A stretch of DNA of 12,502 bases from an uncultured Actinomyces sp. GTDB lineage: Bacteria; Actinomycetota; Actinomycetes; Actinomycetales; Actinomycetaceae. The DNA is taken from the NCBI GenBank assembly GCA_900556405.1, contig USPB01000037.1, forward strand, positions 1 through 12,502, given 5' to 3'. Shown here piece after piece: positions 7,285 to 12,502 of the stretch. The notes under the pieces were generated by a model. That model was not told where the DNA came from, did no database searches, and saw nothing but the letters and a program-made list of their open reading frames with translations. The translations under genes were made by a program, and so were the position numbers. Position 1 is the first letter of the stretch, and each line of letters starts with the position of its first letter.

Positions 7285-8058
7285 GTGGCAACTCGGAACA
7301 AGCCTCGCGGTGCTCTCACCGTCGCGGCACCGATTATCTTCCTCGCCCTGTTGCTGGCGGGGTGGTGGCTGTCGACCGCGCTGACCGGCATCGAGGCCTG
7401 GCGCCTACCAAACCCCATGTCTGTCATCTCCAAGGGTTCGGTGATCCTGGCACTTCCGTCGACCTGGCATAAGGTCGCGGTGACGGGTGCCGAGGCCGTC
7501 GCCGGGTGTTTGCTCGGTTCGCTTGTCGCCTTGCCCTCCGCGTATGTGATCTATCGTTCGCGTCTTTTGGCCGCTGCCGTCGAGCCTTTCCTCGGGGCGA
7601 CCCAGGCGTTGCCCGCGATCGCTATCGCGCCCATCTTGGTGCTGTGGGTCGGCTATGGATTCATGTCCATCGTCGTCTTGTGCGCTCTGATTGTTTTCTT
7701 TCCGATCCTCGTCTCGACGGTCGTTGGCTTGCGCCATATCGATCATGAGCTTCTCGAAGCTGCTGCACTGGACGGGGCCACAGGATGGACGATGGCGGTG
7801 TACATGGAGCTTCCCCTGGCAGCACCTGCGATCCTGGGCGGTCTGCGTAATGGCTTCGCCCTGTCGGTAACGGGCGCTGTCGTCGGGGAGATGGTGATGG
7901 GTGGCTCCGGGCTCGGGCAGGTACTCACTCAGATGAGAAACAACGTAGACACCGCCGGCATGTTCGTCATCATTATCATTTTGTGCTCGATGGCGACTCT
8001 CCTGTACGCGATCGTGTACAGGATCGAGCGGTCGAAGCGTTATGAGATCACGCAGTGA
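7285..8058 (+). CDS. ribX: ABC transporter permease, predicted riboflavin importer subunit RibX
   Basis: This 257-residue inner-membrane permease belongs to the SsuC/TauC/ThiX-like binding-protein-dependent transport family. It has about six hydrophobic segments, including 11-32, 66-90, 107-148 (probably two) and 226-246. The cytoplasmic EAA loop that contacts the ATPase reads EAAALDGATGWTM from residue 158, followed by the conserved LPLAAPAILGGLR. The start is GTG 7285: a TAA at 7279-7281 closes the frame just upstream, and GGAAAG (7273-7278) gives a 6-nt-spaced SD. It lies 59 bases after a FMN riboswitch and directly before a binding protein of the THI5/NMT1 type, the arrangement predicted for RibXY riboflavin transporters. 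The riboswitch argues for riboflavin; taurine, sulfonate or pyrimidine substrates are the alternatives for the family. No ATPase gene is adjacent. Confidence 0.85.
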   Translation: MATRNKPRGALTVAAPIIFLALLLAGWWLSTALTGIEAWRLPNPMSVISKGSVILALPSTWHKVAVTGAEAVAGCLLGSLVALPSAYVIYRSRLLAAAVEPFLGATQALPAIAIAPILVLWVGYGFMSIVVLCALIVFFPILVSTVVGLRHIDHELLEAAALDGATGWTMAVYMELPLAAPAILGGLRNGFALSVTGAVVGEMVMGGSGLGQVLTQMRNNVDTAGMFVIIIILCSMATLLYAIVYRIERSKRYEITQ

Positions 8059-8069
8059 AGGAGAATCTC

Positions 8070-9113
8070 TTGAAGCTTTCTACCATTGTTCGCGCCGCAG
8101 TCGTCGGCGCGTGTGCCTCGCTTGTCCTCGCGGCATGCACGCCAAGCGGCTCTGCGAACCAGTCGGGCGCGTCGGGCAATTCAGACGTGACGATTGGCCT
8201 GACCTACATTCCCAACATCCAGTTCTCTCCCGTCTACGTTGCGGACGCACAGGGAACGTACGCGGATAACGGTATCAGTGCGACGATTCGTCACCACGGA
8301 TCCCACGAAGGCTTTTTCACGGCGCTCCTGGCTGGCGAGGAGGACGTCGTCATCGCCTCGGGTGACGAAGCAGCCGTTGCCGCCTCGCAGGGCCTCGATA
8401 TCGTGTCGATTGGCCAGTACTACGCGTCCTACCCGGGTGCGGTCATTGTTCCGGCGAACTCCGACATTCAGTCGCTCGCCGACCTTAAGGGCAAGACGGT
8501 GGGTATCCCAGGCGAACACGGCGCGAATTACTACGCGACGCGCGCCGCTATGCAGGAAGCTGGACTCAGTGAGTCGGACGTGACGATCTCTCCGATCGGC
8601 TACACGCAGCAGGCCGCCCTCGCGTCCGGCCAGGTCGATGCAGTTGTGGGCTTTACGAATAATGACGCAGTGCAGATGCGTCTTGCTGGCCTCGAGATCC
8701 GCGAAATCACGTTAAATCCCACGTCGACGCCGCTGGTGAGCGCCTCCTTCATCACGACGCACAAGTGGGCGCAGGAGCACCCGGATCAGGCGCGCGCAGT
8801 CGTTGCGGCAACGACCAAAGCGATGAACGATATCGCCGCGGATCCACAGATCGCCATCGAGGCGACGAAGCCGTGGGACACCTCGCTGACCGATGAATCC
8901 ACGCTGTCCGCAGCCAACGCTGTTCTGACCGCGACCGTTCCTCTCTGGCTGGGCGATACCGGCCGCGCGACGGGCAAGCAGGATCTCGCCACGTGGGCGC
9001 AGATGGTCTCCTTCCTTGCCTCCCTTGGTGAGCTCGAGGGTTCGGTGGATGCGAGTACGCTAGCCACCAACGACTACATCCCGGCTGACGATTCCGCGTC
9101 ATCTCAGTCCTGA
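8070..9113 (+). CDS. ribY: ABC transporter substrate-binding lipoprotein, predicted riboflavin-binding RibY
   Basis: This lipid-anchored extracytoplasmic binding protein has 347 residues and belongs to the NMT1/THI5-like family (relatives bind thiamine precursors, sulfonates or riboflavin). The N-terminus is a lipoprotein signal ending in lipobox LAAC with C23 as the predicted lipidated cysteine, then a Ser/Gly-rich linker. The mature domain begins with LTYIPNIQFSPVYVADAQG, the typical opening of this family. It continues with LADLKGKTVGIPG and AALASGQVDAVVGF, the hinge-domain segments seen in these proteins. The chosen start is TTG 8070, because AAGGAG (8058-8063) lies 6 bases before it. A GTG at 8055 overlapping the ribX stop (GTGA) is the alternative and adds five residues. 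Co-transcription with ribX under the FMN riboswitch implies riboflavin or a flavin as ligand; this is inference, with no binding residues checked. Confidence 0.84.
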   Translation: MKLSTIVRAAVVGACASLVLAACTPSGSANQSGASGNSDVTIGLTYIPNIQFSPVYVADAQGTYADNGISATIRHHGSHEGFFTALLAGEEDVVIASGDEAAVAASQGLDIVSIGQYYASYPGAVIVPANSDIQSLADLKGKTVGIPGEHGANYYATRAAMQEAGLSESDVTISPIGYTQQAALASGQVDAVVGFTNNDAVQMRLAGLEIREITLNPTSTPLVSASFITTHKWAQEHPDQARAVVAATTKAMNDIAADPQIAIEATKPWDTSLTDESTLSAANAVLTATVPLWLGDTGRATGKQDLATWAQMVSFLASLGELEGSVDASTLATNDYIPADDSASSQS

Positions 9114-9149
9114 CGGTGCGCCGCACGCTTCGGACGCGCGCGTTTCGCG

Positions 9150-9161
9150 TAGGGTAGGCGG
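9150..9161 (+). promoter_or_regulatory. Putative -10 promoter of pafB (leaderless)
   Basis: TAGGGT (9150-9155) matches TANNNT and ends six bases before GTG 9162. No properly spaced SD is present, since the AGGCGG between hexamer and GTG touches the start codon. No clear -35 is seen. The region 9114-9149 shows no convincing terminator for ribY. Confidence 0.45.
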
Positions 9162-10094
9162 GTGAGTACCGCCGTCAACGCCAACGTGCGCGTCCTTGAG
9201 CTTTTCGTGGAGCTCCTCGGCGCGCGTCCCGGGCGTACCAAGACACAGCTGCGGGCCCTTCCGGGCTATCAGGGGCTCGCTGACGACGCGTTTGAGACCC
9301 AGTTCCAGCGCGATAAGGATGCGCTGCGCGACGCCGGCGCCCACATGACGATTCACGCGGGGGAGCGCTACTCCATTGCGTGGGACTCGTTTGCGCCCGG
9401 AATTGAAGTAACGAGCGCCGACCGTGCTCTTATGTCGTTGGCGGCGCGCGCGTGGGATAGCAGCGAGTTTTTCGCCGACGCTGTCGACGCTAAAGCTGCT
9501 GCAGCTTCCTCCGAAGATGTCTCCGCTCCCATGATTCGCCTTGGGCTCACTGGCCTCGGAGCTGCGACCACCCTGTCGCAGGCTATCCGTGAACGCCGAG
9601 TGGTGTGTTTCGAGTACCCGGGGTCTGGGGAGCTGACGGAGCGTTCGGTGGACCCGTGGGCACTGTCGGTTCAGGGTCGAGCGCTGTACCTGTGGGGCTG
9701 GGACCTCGACCGCAACGCCGAGCGTACGTTCCGCGTCTCACGCATCCGCTCACAGGTGTCCTTCGTGGGGGAGCCGGGGGACGCATCGCTTCCTCCCGAG
9801 GGGTGTACCCCTCCTCGTGTTTCCTCGTTCGTTTCTCCCGTCGTCGACGTACGCGCGGGCTGCCCCGCACGGACGATTCTTCACGGCTACGAGGCCGGGG
9901 GAGTGTCCGAGGCAGTGGGCTTGCCTCGGCGAGGCTGGGAGCGCGTCTGCCTGGAAGGCGCCGAGCTGGGCACGTGGATCGCTCGGATTCTCCCACTGGC
10001 TGCCGACGTCGTGGTCATTTCTCCACAGACTCTGCGCGAGGCCGTCCTCACGCGCCTGCACGCAGCCGCCGCGTGGGGGGACGTCAATGCCTGA
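9162..10094 (+). CDS. pafB: WYL-domain transcriptional regulator PafB
   Basis: This is one half of the PafBC activator, which in mycobacteria drives the LexA/RecA-independent DNA damage response. The protein has 310 residues. The N-terminal winged helix-turn-helix (about 8-75) contains the PafB-type stretch from RVLELFVELLG to FETQFQRDKDALRDAG. The WYL domain (about 138-205) contains RERRVVCFEY, VDPWALSVQGRALYLWGWD (the W-Y-L signature appears as LYL at 175-177) and the FRVSRI segment at 190-195. A C-terminal WCX-like extension follows. Start GTG 9162 is preceded by a -10-like hexamer rather than an SD. It overlaps pafC by 8 nt. The pupylation gene pafA, which usually precedes pafB, is absent here; ribY is the upstream neighbour. 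PafB rather than a generic WYL regulator is inferred from the tandem pair and from helY downstream. Confidence 0.9.
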   Translation: MSTAVNANVRVLELFVELLGARPGRTKTQLRALPGYQGLADDAFETQFQRDKDALRDAGAHMTIHAGERYSIAWDSFAPGIEVTSADRALMSLAARAWDSSEFFADAVDAKAAAASSEDVSAPMIRLGLTGLGAATTLSQAIRERRVVCFEYPGSGELTERSVDPWALSVQGRALYLWGWDLDRNAERTFRVSRIRSQVSFVGEPGDASLPPEGCTPPRVSSFVSPVVDVRAGCPARTILHGYEAGGVSEAVGLPRRGWERVCLEGAELGTWIARILPLAADVVVISPQTLREAVLTRLHAAAAWGDVNA

Positions 10095-11025
10095 GAACGT
10101 TCAGCTAGCAGTCGTCCGTCTGGCGTCGATGGTGGCCTGGATGAGCGAGCATTCCGGCTCAACCGTCGATGAGATCGCCGCGCACTTCCATCGCACCCGC
10201 CGACAGGTGCGTCGCGATGTCGAGTATCTCGCCTCCGTCGGCGATTCGCTGCCCGGCGCTTCCTTTGAGGTGGATTGGGAGCTCTACGAGCGAGAACAAC
10301 GTGTGACGCTTCGCTCGACATTGGGCGCCTCGGCCCCGCTGCGCTTGTCCGCGCTTGAGGCACAGGCTCTCCTCATCGGCCTGTCTGCGATGACACCGTT
10401 GTTGGGTGCCGATCTTGCCTCCCACGTCCCTCACGCCGCCCTCGTTGTCTGCGCTCTGGGCGGATTGAAGGAATCGGACGGGGACCAGTACCTGGAAGCG
10501 ATTGCCTCCCCTTCGTCGTCGAGTGCGAGCTTGGAGACCCTGCGTGATGCGCTCATGCGCGAAGAACGCGTGTCTTTCACCTATGTGTCTGCCTCGGGCG
10601 TCCAGACGCGGCGCGTCGTGGATCCGTGGTCGCTCGAGGCGACCGCGACCGGATGGCTCTTGCGCGGCTGGTGTACGCGTGCGGGGCAGGCGCGCAGCTT
10701 CGCCGTCGCGTCGATCAGTGACGTGCGCGGGGAAGGTCGGCGCGCCCAGGAGCCTCGTCGTGTGCGTCAAGAAGCACCGACTTGGACGATCGACGTCGAT
10801 CGTGACGCGCGGTGGATCGCTGACGAGTATGACGGTCGTATCACTGCCGAGCTCGCCAGTGGGGGAGCACGCATCATCCTGCCCGTCTGGAATGAACAGT
10901 GGGGCCTGAGTCTCCTTGTTGATATCGCCCCGCACCTGCGCACTGTCGCGCCGGACATGCGTTCGGCGGCCGCACAGTATGCGCGCACCGTCTTGTCGCA
11001 GTGGACCCGAGAGGATGAATCGTGA
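10087..11025 (+). CDS. pafC: WYL-domain transcriptional regulator PafC
   Basis: This is the second subunit of the PafBC regulator, with 312 residues from ATG 10087. A GGGGGG run (10075-10080) gives a 6-nt-spaced SD, and the gene overlaps pafB by 8 nt, so translation is probably coupled for heterodimer formation. The frame is open further upstream, but only across pafB. A helix-turn-helix of the DeoR/HTH_11 type spans about 24-52 (STVDEIAAHFHRTRRQVRRD, then VEYLAS). The WYL domain is at about 150-215 with REERVSFTYVSASG, RRVVDPWSLEA and GWLLRGWC (WYL reads WLL). The C-terminal part (about 230-305) resembles the WCX extension. The WYL domain is thought to sense a ligand, possibly single-stranded DNA, during DNA damage. 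A GTGA overlap links it to the helicase gene. Confidence 0.9.
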   Translation: MPENVQLAVVRLASMVAWMSEHSGSTVDEIAAHFHRTRRQVRRDVEYLASVGDSLPGASFEVDWELYEREQRVTLRSTLGASAPLRLSALEAQALLIGLSAMTPLLGADLASHVPHAALVVCALGGLKESDGDQYLEAIASPSSSSASLETLRDALMREERVSFTYVSASGVQTRRVVDPWSLEATATGWLLRGWCTRAGQARSFAVASISDVRGEGRRAQEPRRVRQEAPTWTIDVDRDARWIADEYDGRITAELASGGARIILPVWNEQWGLSLLVDIAPHLRTVAPDMRSAAAQYARTVLSQWTREDES

Positions 11026-12502
11026 GCCCGAAACGACGTCGACACCGCATCCGGGAGAGTGAGAACGTGGCGCGCAACGAGGAGGAAGTCGGGCTGGGGG
11101 TGGGCAGCGCAGCCCAGCGCTACGCCGCGTACAAGGCCGAGTCTCAGGCGGCCGCCTCGCTGCGTGCCCGTTGGGTCTCGACGCTCAGCTTCACTCCTGA
11201 TCCATTCCAGATCCAGGCGCTCGACGCGGTCGAGGCCGGCAGTTCGGTCCTCGTCGCTGCTCCTACCGGCGCCGGAAAGACCATTGTCGGCCAATTCGGT
11301 GCATACATCGCCCTCGAGCAAGGCATGCGCGCGTTCTACACGACTCCCATCAAGGCGCTGTCGAACCAGAAGTACCTGGAGCTGTGCGACCTGTACGGTG
11401 CGGACAACGTCGGCCTCGCGACTGGTGATACGTCGGTGAACTCCAGTGCGCCGATCGTCGTCATGACAACCGAGGTGCTACGCAACATGATTTATGCGGG
11501 CACGCCCCTCACCGACCTGGGCGTCGTCATCCTTGATGAGGTCCACTATCTGGCGGATAAGATGCGCGGCCCGGTGTGGGAGGAAGTGATCATTCACCTG
11601 CCCGCTCACGTCGCGATCATCGCGCTGTCGGCCACGGTGTCGAACGCCGAGGAGTTCGGCGCGTGGATCCGAGAAGTGCGCTCCACCTGCGAGATCATCG
11701 TCTCCGAGAAGCGCCCCGTCCCGCTCTACCAGCACATGATCGTCGGCGAGGACATCTTCGACCTGTACGCGCCCACCGGTAAGGGGAAGCTCAATCCCGA
11801 GCTCGTGGCGGCGACACGGGACTCCGGGATGCGCGGCGGGCGCGGGTCACGCTCGTGGAACCGCGAGGTCCGGGTGCGTCGCGAGTCGCGTCCCTCGACG
11901 CTGATTTCTCTTGATCGCGCGCGGCTGCTGCCCGCCATCACCTTCATCTTCTCGCGGGCAGGATGCGAGGACGCGGTGCGCCAGATCCTCTCCACACGCA
12001 TCACGCTGACGACGCGCTCGGAGGCTGCCGAGATCGAAAGCTACGTGGATGAGGTCATCGCGCTTCTCCCTCCCGAGGATGCAATCATCCTCGGCGCCGA
12101 GGCGTGGAAACGCGGCCTCATGCGCGGCATCGCAGCCCACCACGCCGGCATGCTGCCCCTCATGAAGGAGACCGTCGAACATCTGTTTTCGCGGGGCCTC
12201 GTCAAAATGGTGTACGCGACTGAGACGCTGGCGCTCGGCATCAACATGCCCGCCCGAACTGTCGTTATCGAGTCGTTGACGAAGTGGAACGGCTCGGCGC
12301 ACGTCTCTCTGTCCGCCGGTGAATACACGCAGCTGTCGGGTCGCGCGGGGCGTCGCGGTATCGACACCGAAGGGCACGCTGTCGTCTCACATCGTGGGGG
12401 AGTGGCACCCGAAGAGGTCGCAGCCCTCGCTTCGAAGCGCACGTACCCGTTGATCTCCGCGTTCACTCCGACGTACAACATGGTCGTCAACCTGCTCGCG
12501 CG
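11022..12502 (+). CDS. helY: Ski2/Mtr4-like DEVH-box helicase HelY, 5' part
   Basis: This superfamily 2 ATP-dependent helicase has its first 493 codons in the window; the frame is open to the right edge. The family is usually about 900 residues, so roughly half is present. Motifs in order: Q-type DPFQIQAL near 60; Walker A APTGAGKT (80-87, K86); TPIKALSNQKY (motif Ia); the TTEVLRNM segment; DEVH (172-175, motif II); SATVSN (203-208, motif III); AHHAGML and the ATETLALGINMPART segment in RecA2; and QLSGRAGRRG (437-446, motif VI). An Arg/Gly-rich linker at about 270-290 separates the RecA lobes. The start is GTG 11022, overlapping the pafC stop (GTGA), with GAGAGGA (11009-11015) as SD. It probably acts in RNA or DNA remodelling, and its pairing with pafBC is conserved. 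The tatA/tatC genes often found between pafC and helY are missing. Confidence 0.94.
   Translation, partial: MSPKRRRHRIRESENVARNEEEVGLGVGSAAQRYAAYKAESQAAASLRARWVSTLSFTPDPFQIQALDAVEAGSSVLVAAPTGAGKTIVGQFGAYIALEQGMRAFYTTPIKALSNQKYLELCDLYGADNVGLATGDTSVNSSAPIVVMTTEVLRNMIYAGTPLTDLGVVILDEVHYLADKMRGPVWEEVIIHLPAHVAIIALSATVSNAEEFGAWIREVRSTCEIIVSEKRPVPLYQHMIVGEDIFDLYAPTGKGKLNPELVAATRDSGMRGGRGSRSWNREVRVRRESRPSTLISLDRARLLPAITFIFSRAGCEDAVRQILSTRITLTTRSEAAEIESYVDEVIALLPPEDAIILGAEAWKRGLMRGIAAHHAGMLPLMKETVEHLFSRGLVKMVYATETLALGINMPARTVVIESLTKWNGSAHVSLSAGEYTQLSGRAGRRGIDTEGHAVVSHRGGVAPEEVAALASKRTYPLISAFTPTYNMVVNLLA

Noticed and set aside
7285..9113. Thiamine precursor transporter (ThiXY) assignment
   Set aside because: The protein families alone allow it, but the leader is clearly a FMN aptamer with no TPP aptamer features, so riboflavin uptake fits better.
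9817..10086. Upstream extension of PafC to 402 residues
   Set aside because: The added segment is a shadow of pafB. ATG 10087 has a G-rich SD and gives the normal PafC length and N-terminus.

Overview
The window is a high-GC, all-plus-strand stretch of chromosome. It fits the Actinobacteria and probably the Actinomycetaceae (Actinomyces/Schaalia type). This placement rests on the GC-rich third codon positions, a PriA with degenerate helicase motifs, a PafB/PafC WYL regulator pair, a HelY helicase, and leaderless starts preceded by TANNNT hexamers. Genus and species are inferred from gene content, not from a search.

Layout: metK and a VKOR-family thiol oxidoreductase gene (ATGA overlap), then priA, then fmt and rsmB (ATGA overlap), then rpe with a strong intrinsic terminator. 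A FMN riboswitch follows. It leads a two-gene unit encoding an ABC permease and a lipoprotein substrate-binding protein of the RibXY type (predicted riboflavin uptake). Last come pafB, pafC and the 5' part of helY, joined by 8-nt and 4-nt overlaps. helY runs off the right edge. The block from metK through priA, fmt and rsmB to rpe is conserved housekeeping synteny in actinobacteria. pafB-pafC-helY is a second conserved neighbourhood, here without pafA and without tatA/tatC.

The genes group into about six transcription units: metK-vkor, priA, fmt-rsmB, rpe, riboswitch-ribX-ribY and pafB-pafC-helY. Most first genes lack a Shine-Dalgarno (SD) sequence but have a -10-like hexamer 6-7 nt before the start codon, the signature of leaderless mRNA. 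Internal genes overlap their neighbours or carry a purine-rich SD.

The most interesting part is 7000-9113. In M. tuberculosis the gene after rpe is a riboflavin biosynthesis gene (ribG). Here that slot holds a FMN riboswitch controlling an importer with no adjacent ATPase gene. This suggests that uptake has replaced or supplements synthesis. The SD-like 3' strand of riboswitch helix P1 faces an ATG that is out of frame with ribX, so how the switch controls ribX is not obvious. No tRNA, rRNA, CRISPR array, IS element or prophage gene was seen. No stretch longer than 300 bases lacks a gene; the longest gap (6990-7284) holds the rpe terminator and the riboswitch.
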